DNA of 64,000 bases from Saccharina japonica (lineage: Eukaryota; Sar; Phaeophyceae; Laminariales; Laminariaceae), in NCBI GenBank assembly GCA_008828725.1, contig MEHQ01001873.1:12584-76583 (forward strand). Reading direction: 5' to 3'. How positions within the stretch are numbered: the stretch's first letter is position 1; the number at the start of each line of letters is the position of its first letter. Shown in pieces: positions 1-9,439 of this stretch. The notes beneath the pieces are model-generated. The model did not search any database. It was not told the origin of the DNA and saw only the letters and a list, made by a program, of their open reading frames with translations. Position numbers and translations under genes: made by a program.

Positions 1-735
1 GCGGACACCCCGGGTGCCTTCATTGTGTGCCTGATCGTGGAAGACCCCTTCAATGTGGAACGATTCCTAATCAGTGTCGATGTTTATAATGCTGTGCCTA
101 ACACAGACCGTTCAGGATAGATTCGGGTAATTGTCAATGGACATGATGGCTTTGGTTGGCTGTTCTTTTTCACTTTGTGCCCGCGGACTGTCATTCTGGC
201 AGCACTTCAGACAGCAGCTGCGTGCTCCATCTTGTTCCCACGCCTACCGTTTGTTTTTGTACAGACAGCACTTCAGACAGTAGTTACGCTGTAGTCGGCA
301 AATTCATTGGTAAAGAGTGGGAGGGGGGGGGGGGGGGGGGGGGACGATGCTGCTGTAGTCGAATGGAGATTGCGGGCGTGTAGTTCAGTTTTGGACACGC
401 ATAACATGCTGTAGGGATTTTAGGTGTACCTCTTCGGACTTGTGTATCCTTTCCCTGCTAAGTGTACGTGTTCTTTAGGATTCTCTGATGGCTCTAGCAC
501 TTTTGTGACCACGGGCCGTGATCTTGCTAGATCAGACTATAGGGATTAGCAACTGAAACGAGTTTAATGTGAAGAAAAACAACAATCCTGCCATAATACC
601 GGTATATACAAGCAGTACGTTATCATCATCGTTGTTCGTCCACTCCTTCCACCTTCCGCCACCTTCCACTTCGTATTCAATTCTAATTTGTATTATATAT
701 TTCAATTATTTTTTTTTATGGTCCATCCCAATTTA
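1..735. other. No recognisable gene; left edge
   Basis: I see no coding signal. A 21-base G run lies at 323-343. The phrase CAGCACTTCAGACAG occurs twice about 67 bases apart (near 200 and 268), a small local duplication. The rest is unassigned intergenic sequence. Confidence 0.5.
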
Positions 736-740
736 CGACG

Positions 741-787
741 TATTATCTTCCGCACTTCCTGATCTTTCTCGCCTCCTAGTTCGTAGC
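741..787 (+). repeat. Repeat K, left part (split copy 1)
   Basis: This pyrimidine-rich stretch (TATTATCTTCC... CTCCTAGTTCGTAGC) matches the stretch at 13930-13972 and the complement of 8270-8310. In each case it leads into CTAGTCGTAAC and then the body of repeat K. Here the body resumes only at 1824, after an inserted element of about 1 kb. Confidence 0.6.
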
Positions 788-1823
788 ATAGAGAGCAATA
801 AGATGGCACCGGGGGGCAAAAAAAAAAAAACCCGAAAACCGGATAACGAGGCGTTATTATCAAAACAAAAAACCGGATAAAACCGTTTTTTTTCAGCCGG
901 TTTTAACCGGTTTTCCGAAAACCGGTTAAAACCGGATGGTAACGTGAAACGCCTCCAAATCATTGAACATGACGGCATGTTTGGGTGAAAACTGTGTTGT
1001 TTATATGTGGATTCCGAGCCACAACCACAGCGCACGGGGTGACGTGATTTCAAGGTATAAAACATTGTTGTTAAGAAGACATTGCCGGTGCACAGGTACT
1101 ATATACCTACCGGTTACTATTAATAGGGCGTTCTCCGCGTCCTGTCTTTTTTTCCTATGCATATATATGCCTTGCAGATCAGTGTATTAGGAGGGATTTC
1201 CTGCGGCGGTCTAACTACACTAAAATCATGTCAAAATGTCCATACTAATTTCAAGATAAAAAATCCACACTAATTTCAATATATTTTGTTTCCAGACTAA
1301 AATCATTTTTTTTTAAGGAGTCCAATCCAAAACAAGTGAGAATATTTTATACAGCAGATAGATGTCGTACGACGGTACGTGCAAGTTGAGTTTGTATACC
1401 TTGGTATGATATATGTTTCGATATATGACAACTATTATAACACGTCAGCAGAGCATCATCATCAGCTGTTTAGGACATGGTCGATGTACATTATACGTAT
1501 GCATGATACCATATACCAGGTACAACACTACTACTGCTGTGTGTATCCTATTATTAGTACTGGTGATGGTTTTATTCGGTAGATAATCAGTGAAAAATGT
1601 GTCCGGTGCTACCGGTTTTTATCCGGTTTTATCCGGTTTTTCCGTTTTTGTCCGGGTTTTCCGGTTTTATCCGGTTTTTCCGGTTTTATCCGGTTTTCGG
1701 TTAACCGGTTTAAACCGGCAAAAAAAAACGCGGTTTTTTTTTTCAAAAACCGACTAATCGTACACGCCTGCTGGGTTTCCAAAAACCGGTTTAAACCGTT
1801 TTTTTTTTTACCGGTGCCCACCT
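788..1823. mobile_element. hAT-like non-autonomous element (probable)
   Basis: The left side has GGCACCGG followed by CCGGTTTT-type subterminal repeats (about 804-940). The right side has a longer array of ATCCGGTTTT units ending ACCGGTGCCCACCT (about 1608-1823). Read inward from each end, both give TGG(G)CACCGG and then A-rich and CCGGTTTAAACCGG-type sequence. TGGGCACCGG termini with CCGGTT subterminal repeats are typical of hAT elements; that is family knowledge. The flanks, TTCGTAGC on the left and GTCGTAAC on the right, look like a degraded 8-bp target duplication. The interior (946-1600) has no transposase frame, so the copy is non-autonomous. A simple inverted microsatellite is the alternative. 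Confidence 0.5.
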
Positions 1824-1977
1824 CTAGTCGTAACTCAGATCCGGGGTCACAAAGTAGGCTCCTCTCCCTCCTCCCCCACTACGCATTTTTATCGCGAGAA
1901 GATTTCAGCACTTTCTTCCCTCGTCAACTCTCGTCGAATTTTGCTTACCCACGCTATAATATGCGCTCTCGACAGAT
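1824..1977 (+). repeat. Repeat K, body (split copy 1)
   Basis: It starts CTAGTCGTAACTCAGATCC and runs through GGGGTCACAAAGTAGGCTCC, a CTCCCTCC block, TTTATCGCGAGAAG, a TCAGCACTTTCTTCCCTCG-like block and CCCACGC...GCTCTCG. The same order recurs at 8110-8300 (minus), 14685-14862, 42775-42932 (minus), 63243-63480 and 63948-64000 (minus). It has no frame and no recognised RNA. It could be the tail of a retroposon or a MITE. Confidence 0.7.
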
Positions 1978-2036
1978 TTACAATGCTAATATTATAATTG
2001 GAGCTGTGAATCTCGTCAGGATTTCGCGACAGACTA

Positions 2037-2147
2037 TTACGGGGTGGGCTAACGTAGTAAACAGGACCTACGGTACACACTAAAGCCTATATATTTACCT
2101 ATTTTTAGTAACACTATTTGGTCCTATTTACTATGCCCCCCCGTAAT
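2037..2147. mobile_element. MITE A copy (variant A2 left end)
   Basis: Short near-palindromic element. The right end reads GGTCCTATTTACTATG...CCCCCCGTAA and the left end carries the alternative terminus GGGGTGGGCTAACGTAG. The core has ACCTACGGTACACAC and TATATTTACCTATTTTTAG. Ends abut TTA/TAA, consistent with a TA target and a Tc1/mariner-type MITE (inference). Confidence 0.8.
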
Positions 2148-2152
2148 AATAA

Positions 2153-2237
2153 CTACCACTCTGTCCCGAAATATAAGCACCGATTTCATTGAATTTTAAT
2201 ATACAAAAGTTGCTTATATTTCGGGACAGAGTGGTCA
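2153..2237. mobile_element. MITE R, Stowaway-like
   Basis: An 85-bp palindromic element. CCACTCTGTCCCGAAATATA at the left is mirrored by TATATTTCGGGACAGAGTGG at the right, around an AT-rich centre. A diverged second copy is at 44528-44610. The CTCTGTCCC-type TIR and the size resemble Stowaway-class Tc1/mariner MITEs (family knowledge; no transposase is seen here). Confidence 0.75.
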
Positions 2238-2570
2238 TCGGTAGGTGCGCTTGGCCTACCAACTGATATTTTTAGTCGGTAAGTCGTCTAACGAAGACAG
2301 ATTATGGCCAGCCGACTTATACCGACTAAAGTCAGGCCAGCGAACCGAGCCAAACCAAACCTCCCCGGCCAAGGAGGCCCCGCCCCGAAACCAGAAAAAA
2401 AGTATCCCGACTTCAACAATCCTTGCTATTAATATCCGCATGTATATACAAGTTTGGAAACCCAGTAAGCCGGATAGTCGACACCGCCTGGAAACGACTA
2501 TTCATAACTACTGATCCGACTAGTAACTAGTTGGCGACTTAGGTCGTGTGCCGACTATAACAACTCTAGT
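2238..2570. other. Spacer between two MITEs
   Basis: Repeated AGTCGG and CGACTT words occur in both orientations, suggesting a diverged inverted-repeat element bounded near 2270 and 2560. No gene was recognised. Confidence 0.3.
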
Positions 2571-2682
2571 ATTACGGAGGACCATAGTAAATAGGACCAA
2601 ATATTGTTACTAAAAATAGGCAAATATACAGTTTTTTATGTGTACCATAGGTCCTATTTACTATGATGGTCCCCCGAAATAA
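2571..2682. mobile_element. MITE A copy
   Basis: It begins ATTACGGAGGACCATAG and runs through TAAATAGGACCAAATATTG, a central AAAATAGGCAAATATA and GTGTACCATAGGTCC, ending GATGGTCCCCCGAAATA. This is the ordinary two-ended form of the family. Confidence 0.85.
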
Positions 2683-2729
2683 TAATTGTCCTGAGAAACC
2701 TTCTCGGTTTCCGTGGGCTTACGGTTTCG

Positions 2730-2995
2730 TTTCGTGTGTGTTCTGTGTTTTTGACATTAAACCGCGTTCTTTCCATCCCGTCGATATCCAGTACACCCCC
2801 ACCAAGTGTCCGTGCTGATTCTCAAAATCCTCGCAGAGAGATACAGAGTACAAGCCCTCGGTGGTCATAAAACTATAACACAGCGAAACTCCATTGTTAT
2901 TGTATGCATATGCATAGACAATAATGCAATGTCCCGTCATCGTACAGGGTACGACAGACACGACATGGCATGCATGCGTTGTCGTATAATATAAC
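2730..2995 (+). mobile_element. Element F copy, diverged
   Basis: It contains the F marker words in order: GTGTGTGTTCTGTG, ACATTAAACC, a TTTCCATCCCGTCGATATCC block, AAGTGTCCGTGCTGATTCT, GGTCATAAAACTA and GACAGACACGACATG. Sequence and length match the better preserved copies at 3665-4013 and 9603-9900. Confidence 0.65.
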
Positions 2996-3164
2996 ATATA
3001 TATATAGCTGTGTTGGTGGTGGTGGTGGGTGAAATGCCGTCTAACGGTTTATACATTTATACCGCTCTCGCTCTGGACTCCGAGCGAGAATATAATCAGC
3101 GTTTTGATTTCAACATCATCAGAGTCCAAACAGCAGTCCTCATTGCAGCGTAGTATCTCTTATT

Positions 3165-3265
3165 ATGTGTTATGTGTCGTAGTTTTGTGACCACAGAAGA
3201 AGAGCTGGTACCTCTCTTCGTAGGATGAAGAGTCTCTGCACGGACACTACTGGGTGTGCTGGAGG
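3165..3265 (-). mobile_element. Element F fragment, inverted
   Basis: Read on the minus strand it gives CCAGCACACCCAGTAGTGTC, TCTTCATCCTACG and GGTCACAAAACTACG, the central part of F. Confidence 0.55.
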
Positions 3266-3267
3266 AC

Positions 3268-3350
3268 TATTAACCCCCTAAGAACCCGTTCCCCTTTTTG
3301 GGGGACACACTACTTGGAATTAGTGTGGGACATTTTTTTCGGTTCTAAGA
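3268..3350. mobile_element. MITE C copy (piggyBac-like ends)
   Basis: TTAACCCCCTAAGAAC at the left, an internal GGGGGACACACTACTTGG, then GAATTAGTGTGGGAC and a diverged right end. The family has TTAACCC...GGGTTAA termini (see 44786-44872). Confidence 0.6.
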
Positions 3351-3407
3351 TCGTCCGGTAACTAACATGTTGGAACAAGATACGGACGTACTGCTTGTAG
3401 AACACCT

Positions 3408-3430
3408 AATAACCCTAACCCTAACCCCAA
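3408..3430 (-). repeat. Interstitial telomere-type repeat
   Basis: TAACCCTAACCCTAACCCC is a short (TTAGGG)n tract read on the minus strand. It is flanked by ordinary sequence, so it is interstitial rather than a chromosome end. Confidence 0.8.
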
Positions 3431-3505
3431 ACCATGACCACAACATTAGTGACCTGGAAAATTCCCGGAAATATACCGGACGAAATGCGAATACTACTAC
3501 TGGCA

Positions 3506-3666
3506 AAGGTTGTCAGGAGACGGCACTTTGACCCCTTGACTGACGGCAATTTGTTCTTTTTGTATCCTTGACTGACGCCAAACTACTAGGTTTTAGTGTA
3601 GAACACTCGGATCCACACGCTTGACCGATGCCCGTTTTCCCTTGACAGACCGTCTCCTGACGTCTT
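3506..3666 (-). mobile_element. MITE G copy
   Basis: About 160 bp bounded by GTCAGGAGACGG at the left and CCGTCTCCTGAC at the right, with internal CTTGACTGACG repeats. The interior is nearly identical, inverted, to 46920-47088. A short frame through it reads the same peptide in both copies because the DNA is conserved, not because it is a gene. Confidence 0.75.
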
Positions 3667-4013
3667 TGACTACTGGTGTGTGTGTGTGTGTGTGTGTTCT
3701 TCACATTAAACCTTCCTTTCTACCCGTCGACATCCAGCACACCCAGTGTCCGTGCCGATTCTTCATCCTAAAAAGGTACCAGTTCTGTGGTCACAAAACT
3801 ACGACACAGAGATACTACACTCAGTGCAGTAAGCAGAGCAGACAATGCAACGCCATATACGACAGGCAAGACCTACCCTGCTAGCAATCCAGGTGCATGC
3901 AAGAGAAAAAAAGAGAAAAAAGAAAAAAGCGAAAAGAAAGTGTGCTGGATGTCGACAGGCAGAAAAAGCGGTTTCATGTAAAGAACACACACACACACAC
4001 CAGTAGTCAAAGA
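3665..4013 (+). mobile_element. Element F, full length with TIRs
   Basis: TTTGACTACTGGTGTGTG at the left is mirrored at the right by CACACACACCAGTAGTCAAA, giving terminal inverted repeats that contain a (GT)n tract and extend into TTCTTCACATTAAACC / GGTTTCATGTAAAGAA. The element is about 349 bp with no coding frame. A segment (about 3697-3940) is almost identical to 9614-9855, so the family was active or copied recently. Confidence 0.8.
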
Positions 4014-4813
4014 GTGGTACCGGCACGCTCAGATGACCATCAACACAACTCCTTCGGGGGCCCCTAGATATCGACCAAGCCAATGAATGACATGTTCGGT
4101 GTTAAGATAGAAGTCCGTCTACGAGCAGCGTGACAGTGCCCACCACCAGTCCGAGAGTGGGAACACGCTATGCCCGGGCCGGGGGACTCCTTGCATTGTG
4201 TCTCAGACGCCACAGGGGCAGGTTGGTATCAACTCCCAGTAACGCAGTCAGTGGTGCCTTTTTATGCCGAAATTGTCATTTTGTATCGTCAAATTTCCAA
4301 TTTTCCTCTCGGAAAGGCTGGGCACTGGCACTGGCACATACAGTATATACTGGCAGTAGTAATATACTGGAAGTAGTAGTAGTAGTAGTCTACTGATTTG
4401 ATTGAACCGGCCAGTATTCGCCAGTAGTACGTAGTAGTAGTTTTTTTCTTACGTACGTCCAAGAACCACGCCATACTATAGTACGCAAACCCACCAATTA
4501 ATTGCGTTTCGAAAGGAGAGAGGAGAAAGAAGAGACAGCAGCACTATACTGCTTCAATCCAGTATTCTGGTTGCTTTTGACGACAGTATAATCGCTACGG
4601 ACTGAGTCAGCCAGTGCCCAGCCCTATCCAAGAGGCTTACGCTTGATTAACTAAATAAACTGTTGCTGCTACTCGTATCGCATGATGGATGGTAGGTGAT
4701 AAATATTGCCACCGGCCTGCTTTTGGTACCGCACTTGCTGCGCAGAAACATACAATCCGGGTCTTATTCCAAGCAATGTGTCCTCAGAACCGGAGTGCAG
4801 TCCTGAAGGTGAC
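4014..4813. other. Unassigned spacer
   Basis: I recognise no gene or repeat except an (AGT)n stretch near 4370-4440. Confidence 0.4.
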
Positions 4814-4925
4814 TATTACGGGGTGGGCTAATGTAGTAAATAGGACCTACCGTACACACAAAATCTATATGTTTCCATATTTTTACGAACAAAATTTGGT
4901 CCCATTTACTATGGTCCCCCGTAAC
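4814..4925. mobile_element. MITE A copy (variant A2 left end)
   Basis: It starts TTACGGGGTGGGCTAATG, has GTACACACAAAATC in the core and ends ACTATGGTCCCCCGTAAC. It abuts the next A copy directly. Confidence 0.85.
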
Positions 4926-5109
4926 ATCACGGAGGACCATACACAGCAGTAAATAGGACCAAATAAATGTCGTTAGATAGGACCAAATATCATTCTTAGA
5001 TAGGACCGAATATCATTATTAGATAGGACCAAATATCGTTAGTAAAATTAGGGAAATGTATAGGTTTTTGTGTCTACCGTAGGTCCTATTTACTATGGTT
5101 ACCCATAAC
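4926..5109. mobile_element. MITE A copy with internal triplication
   Basis: The left end CACGGAGGACCATAC and right end CCTATTTACTATGGTTACCC enclose an expanded section in which TTAGATAGGACCAAATATC-type units occur about three times (4965-5045). The element is therefore about 75 bp longer than usual. Confidence 0.75.
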
Positions 5110-5124
5110 AAAGGGGTTACTTAT

Positions 5125-5221
5125 TAACCCTTCTAGAACTGGAGTCCCGTTTTGGGGACAAATTACTTAGAATTAGAGTGGTTTGTCCCCAAAACGGGAC
5201 TGCAGTCCTAAAAGGGTTACC
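5125..5221. mobile_element. MITE C copy, palindromic variant
   Basis: AACCCTTCTAGAACTG... and ...GGGACTGCAGTCCTAAAAGG with GTTTTGGGGACAAATTAC and its complement TTTGTCCCCAAAACGGG. The two arms are nearly perfect complements. A close copy is at 57490-57590. Confidence 0.7.
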
Positions 5222-5289
5222 CATAACAAAGGGGTTACTTATTAAGATACCACACACACGAATTTCCGAGCCAAATGGTTCTCGAAACC

Positions 5290-5610
5290 CGCAGCGAGCG
5301 GGGGGGGGGAGGGACACAACGAAAATTATTGCTTTTTTTGGAAAAGATCTGGACGATATATTTCCTTCCGGATTTCTCCCAACCCACAGGGGGCGTACTT
5401 CATACCCATGCAAGATAGTCGTATGCCCATGATAAAGGGGTTGATTAAGATAACACCCACCCTTCGGCAAGAATTTCGGAGCCGAATCTTCTCCAAATCT
5501 ACAGGGGGGGGGGGGCAAAACACACAACGAAAATTATTGTCGCTTTTTTTCCAGAAGATCTCGACGAGATACGTATTACCATCCTAGTTTCTCCAAACCC
5601 ACACGGGCAC
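5290..5610 (+). repeat. Element H, two tandem copies with poly-G
   Basis: A G run, then CACAACGAAAATTATTG, an AT-rich run, AAGATCT-GACGA-AT and a TTTCTCC-AACCCAC block occur at 5299-5390 and again at 5507-5605. Other copies are at 6338-6430 and, inverted, 18750-18835. The palindrome ATCTCGACGAGAT is a marker of the family. Confidence 0.6.
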
Positions 5611-5626
5611 GTGGGGGGTGTAATAA

Positions 5627-5835
5627 GGCTTCAATTGGGTAGATAATCGGTTAACCGTTTACCAGTAGGCCAACGGACTATGAATAAATGCCTAACAAAT
5701 GGCGTCGTCGGCATGACATGGGTTGTAGTGGTCGTGAGTTCGAATCTCGCGACCACCATGAAAAACGCTTTTGAAAAGAAAATCGAATTTTCCTCATGTC
5801 AGAATCTGATCAAAACTCTTCCTTGGGCCCCCAGA
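5627..5835 (+). mobile_element. SINE S1 copy (tRNA-derived head)
   Basis: The TTAACCGTTTACCAGTAG head is followed about 95 bases on by the RNA polymerase III B-box GAGTTCGAATCTC within GGTCGTGAGTTCGAATC and a T-stem complement GCGACCACC. The tail reads ATGAAAAACGCTTTTG...TTTTCCTCATGTC. Related copies are at 5930-6085, 8441-8625 (minus) and 53816-53990 (minus). The repeated tRNA-like head plus common tail fits a SINE. Confidence 0.75.
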
Positions 5836-5929
5836 GATCGTTAAGAACTTCGGATTAGGCACGTACGGCCCATGCGAAGAGAAAAAACCCCACAGTTCTG
5901 AAGGGGGGGAGAGTGTTTATATGGCTATT

Positions 5930-6085
5930 AGTTTTTGGTTCGGTAATCGGTTACCGTTTTACCAGTAGCCCAAAGGACTAAAGCCGTAACAATTGGCGTC
6001 GACGCGTGCGAATCTCACGTCCGCCATGACAACATTTTTCAAAGAAAAGTGAATTTCCTCATGTCCAGAATCTGAAAACACTTTT
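5930..6085 (+). mobile_element. SINE S1 copy, damaged B-box
   Basis: It shares TCGGTTACCGTTTTACCAGT, GGCGTCG and the tail ATTTCCTCATGTCCAGAATC with the copy 300 bases upstream. The tRNA-like middle is shortened to GCGTGCGAATCTCACG. Confidence 0.65.
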
Positions 6086-6161
6086 GTATCCCCCATGAAT
6101 ATATCATCATAGGAACCGTGTGTTGGTCACACGCGTCAACCCGTATATCCGGTCCGTTCCA

Positions 6162-6236
6162 GGGGGGGGGGGGGCGTACTCATTTGTTGCTTGCCTTAGT
6201 CATTTGACCATTGACCACTCATCCCTTTCGAGACGG
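6162..6236 (-). mobile_element. LINE family 2 3' tail fragment
   Basis: Read on the minus strand it ends ACAAATGAGTACGCC and then a C run. The preceding CGAAAGGGATGAGTGGTC is the conserved 3' end also seen at 13272, 14600-14684, 21505, 52190 and 53110-53203. Confidence 0.75.
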
Positions 6237-6337
6237 AGAGGGGGGGGGGGTGTTAGAAGGCCTAGATTGGGGAGGTAATTGGCTAACTTTTTACCAGTAG
6301 TAACCCAACGGGCTATTGCCAACAAAACGGACTGACG

Positions 6338-6430
6338 CCTTAACAGAGGGGGGGGAAACATCACAACGAAAATTATGATGGCTTTATGTTGGACAGATCT
6401 CGACGAGATCCTTTTCCATAGACGCATCAT
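6338..6430 (+). repeat. Element H copy
   Basis: A G run followed by AACATCACAACGAAAATTATG, then AGATCTCGACGAGATCC. This matches the copies near 5300 and 5510. Confidence 0.55.
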
Positions 6431-6505
6431 CGCTCAGCGAATGTTGGCATCTTCTTACCCATGTTGTCGGGAAACCAGCTTAAGACACTCACTCCTCCGA
6501 GGGGG

Positions 6506-6575
6506 GGACGTGGTATCTTATCACCCGGGTGTGTTGTCTTATCACCCGTGTGTTATCTTATCACCCGGTGTGATA
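6506..6575 (+). repeat. Minisatellite TTATCACCCG, left block
   Basis: Three to four units of about 20 bp built on GTGTTATCTTATCACCCG. The array resumes at 7029, beyond an inserted inverted-repeat element. Confidence 0.85.
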
Positions 6576-7030
6576 TATAACAGCCGGTTTTCCTAATTGA
6601 GAATTGCCTTTCCGATGAGGATGAAAATCGATTTTGGTATTTTGTTATTGTTTAAAGAGTTTTATTTCGCTCACGATCAAAATTTGACCTAGAAAATATG
6701 TTCCTCGGTGGTAGGTAGGTATCGATCCACGAAAACAAAATTGAAATCAACCTTGACAGGCTCGAAAAATCAAGGATTTAAGGGAATTTGCATTTATGAG
6801 CGAGGTACCTCGCCCATAAATCCAGATTTTCTGGGATCTTCGATATCTTGAGACTGCCGATGCCGATTTCGTTTATTGTTTTTGGCATCGATGGGTGTCT
6901 GAACTGACAATAGTTTACAGTGAAAAAAAGGTCTGTGAGGGAAGTACATCTCTTACTATTAAAAAACAATATTTTTGATTTTTATTCTCATCGGAAAGGC
7001 AATTCTCAATTAGGAAAATCGGCTGTTATA
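6576..7030. mobile_element. Long-TIR element inserted in the minisatellite
   Basis: Left TIR TATAACAGCCGGTTTTCC and TAATTGAGAATTGCCTTTCC is mirrored at the right by GGAAAGGCAATTCTCAATTA and GGAAAATCGGCTGTTATA. The arms match over about 45 bases with few differences. The element is about 455 bp with no transposase frame, and the flanks are consistent with a TA or ATAT duplication. Minisatellite on both sides shows it was inserted into a pre-existing array. Confidence 0.8.
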
Positions 7031-7592
7031 TGATCACCTGGGTGTTATCTTACTACCCCGGGTGTTGAATCATCACCCGTGTGTTATCTTATTACCCGGT
7101 GTGATATCTTATCACCCGTGTAATATACTATCACCCGTGTGTTTATCTTGTCACCTGGTTTATGATCTTATCACCCATGTGCTATCTTATCACCCGTGGG
7201 TTTATCTTATCACCCATGTGTTTATCTTATCACCCGTGTGTTTATCTTATCACCCGTGTGCTATCTTATCACCCGGGCGTTATGTTATCACCCGTGTGTT
7301 TATCTTATCACCCGGGTGTTATCTTATCACCCGTATGTTCATCTTGTCACCCGGTGTGTTATCTTACAACCCGCGTGTTATATTCTCACCCATGTGTTAT
7401 ATTATCACCCGGTGTGCTATCTTATCACCCGTGTGGTATCTTATCACCCGCATGTTATCTTATCACCCGTGTGTTTATCTTGTCACCCGGTGTGTTATCT
7501 TACAACCCGCGTGTTACCTTATCACCCATGTGTTATCTTATCACCCGGTGTGCTATCTTATCACCCGTGTGGTATCTTATCACCCGGGTTTG
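7029..7592 (+). repeat. Minisatellite TTATCACCCG, main block
   Basis: About 27 units of 19-21 bp with consensus GTGTGTTATCTTATCACCCG. Units alternate between Y-rich variants (CCCGTGTG, CCCGGTGTG). A larger repeat, near 7340-7430 and 7480-7570, is visible as a shared variant order. The array has no stop codons in any of the three plus frames, so it generates three long overlapping false frames. Confidence 0.9.
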
Positions 7593-8109
7593 ATACGGAA
7601 ACACCGCGAGGAGTCCGAACAGGGGTCATCATGATCGTCTTGTGACTACGTATACGGTAGCGTAAATCATAACTAACACGGTCCTTGACTTCATCTTCGC
7701 ATAAGTGTATCTACTATTTATTAATAGCAGTACATGAATACACAAGGTATTAGTCTACGTAGTGCTAGACCATGCGACTCCGGGTCTAGGTCGATTACAA
7801 AAAAAGGAGAAGCAGGACAAAGACATATAAATATAGAAAAATTAAATGAAAACGACTGCTGTGAAATCGAGGATTTCGTCGAAACTCATCTTTGCTAGCT
7901 GCGTGGGATACTATACTTCCATACGTACTACTACTCGTACCTGGCACAAATAATAATGGATGTGTTATAGGCATTAGTCCGATAGGCACGCGGGTACAAA
8001 GAACGCGTTCGACAGCGACGTATATAAACACAGGTTAACCGATCAACCACCCAATCTAAGGTTTGTGTGGAGATGTTTGTTCTCAAATGACACCAACTGC
8101 TGAGAGCGC
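7593..8109. other. Unassigned spacer
   Basis: No gene recognised. A short S1 head fragment (minus: CTTAGATTGGGTGGTTGATC) lies near 8030-8065. Confidence 0.4.
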
Positions 8110-8310
8110 CTATTAATAGTAGCGTGGGTATAAGCACAATTCGACGAGAGTTGACGAGTTGAGAAAGTGCTGAAATCTCCTCGCGATAAGAATGCAAGGA
8201 GGCAAGAACCGTATAGTGGGGGAGGAGGGAGAAGAAAGCCTACTTTGTGACCCCGGATCTGAGTTACGACTTGGAACTAGAAAGAAAGGAAGGGCGAAGA
8301 CAATAAGATA
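8110..8310 (-). repeat. Repeat K copy, inverted
   Basis: Contains, reversed, the K order: CTCGTCGAATT, TTCTTGCCTCC, CCCACTATACGG, AGGCTTTCTTCTCC, GGGGTCACAAAGTAGGC and CGTAACTCAGATCC, then the pyrimidine-rich leader. This copy is uninterrupted, so it shows the K sequence across the point where other copies hold insertions. Confidence 0.75.
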
Positions 8311-8440
8311 TACGAAATGGTATACGAAAAAACAAAAACAAAGCACACACTCCCCCCCATCGGGGTCTTTGGTCTTCGTATCAGGCCGTACGTGCCTATG
8401 GATCGAAGTTCTTAACGAGAAGAAGAGTGTGTTATCAGAT

Positions 8441-8625
8441 TCTTGACACGAGGAAATTCGCTTTTCTTAAAAAAACGTTTTCATGGTGATCGTGAAATTC
8501 GAACTCACGACCACTACAACCCATGTATGTCTTGCCGGGCCGTCGAGGCCATTCGCTATATAGGCATCAGGCCGTTAGGCTGTACTGGTAAAAGGTTAAC
8601 CAATGACCCACCCAATGTAAGCCTT
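8441..8625 (-). mobile_element. SINE S1 copy, inverted
   Basis: The minus strand reads TTAACCTTTTACCAGTAC, then GTTGTAGTGGTCGTGAGTTC with a B-box variant, then ATCACCATGAAAACG and the tail. Order and spacing match 5627-5835. Confidence 0.75.
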
Positions 8626-8819
8626 AGAACATGTAGACATTGCTGTAGATACATGTATATGTACACAGCTGTAGTATTAATAGTAGATAGCAGGATAATT
8701 TAGCTGTTATAGAAGAAAAACACAAGGAAAATGAAAATATGCTTCATAAATCAGGGGGTACTAAACAGTTACTGCTATCAGGGGTAGGGGGCGGGTGCGG
8801 GGGAAGTCATTTTTGTATA

Positions 8820-9110
8820 TATACTACAGCTGTGTAGCACGTTTATACTTACACCACCTTCTGGTTTGTGAATAACATCTCCTTATGTATATATACAGCG
8901 TGTGTCAATCGCTAAAAAATGACGGGAGAAAAGAAGAAAAAAACGAAGATTGTGAATAACATCTCCTTATGTATATATATGTATATATATAGGGGGGGGC
9001 GGGGGAAGCCATTTTTGTATATACTACTGTGTAGCACGTTTATACTTACATCATACCACCTTCTGGTTTCTGAATAACATCCCCATATATATATGTATGT
9101 ATATATTTTA
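8820..9110. repeat. Local duplication of about 170 bp
   Basis: CATTTTTGTATATAT...GTGTAGCACGTTTATACTTAC and CACCTTCTGGTTT-TGAATAACATC occur at 8810-8890 and again at 9010-9085, separated by TATG/TATA-rich sequence and a third AATAACATCTCC at 8955. Confidence 0.6.
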
Positions 9111-9121
9111 TAGGGACGAGT

Positions 9122-9229
9122 ATTGCGGGGGACTTTAGTAAATAGGACCAGTTATTGTTAGTAAAAACAAGGAAATGTCTAGTTTTTTGTGGCAACCGTC
9201 GGTCCTGTTTATTATGGCTCACCGAAATA
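9122..9229. mobile_element. MITE A copy
   Basis: ATTGCGGGGGACTTTAG left end, AATAGGACCAGTTATTG and a degraded right end (GGTCCTGTTTATTATGG). An older copy than most. Confidence 0.75.
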
Positions 9230-9439
9230 GGTCTCATGTGAGCGAACATGAAGCGGGGGATGAATGTATTCCCGACCAGAACGGTATATCGTATACCAAA
9301 ATGTATTGCATATATCTGTTCTTATTCCAATTTTTTCGTTTTTTTTGTCTTCTGTCTCTCGCGACAATGAACATGTATGTTTTGCTATGCCTATTTCTCT
9401 TTTCAATCCAATGCCGGCAGAATACTATATATACATATA

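Noticed and set aside
7062..7645. Three overlapping plus-strand frames of 143-190 codons
   Set aside because: They are the 20-bp minisatellite read in each frame. The unit has no stop codon in any frame, and the peptides are only SYHPCV/ITRVF/LSPGV repeats.
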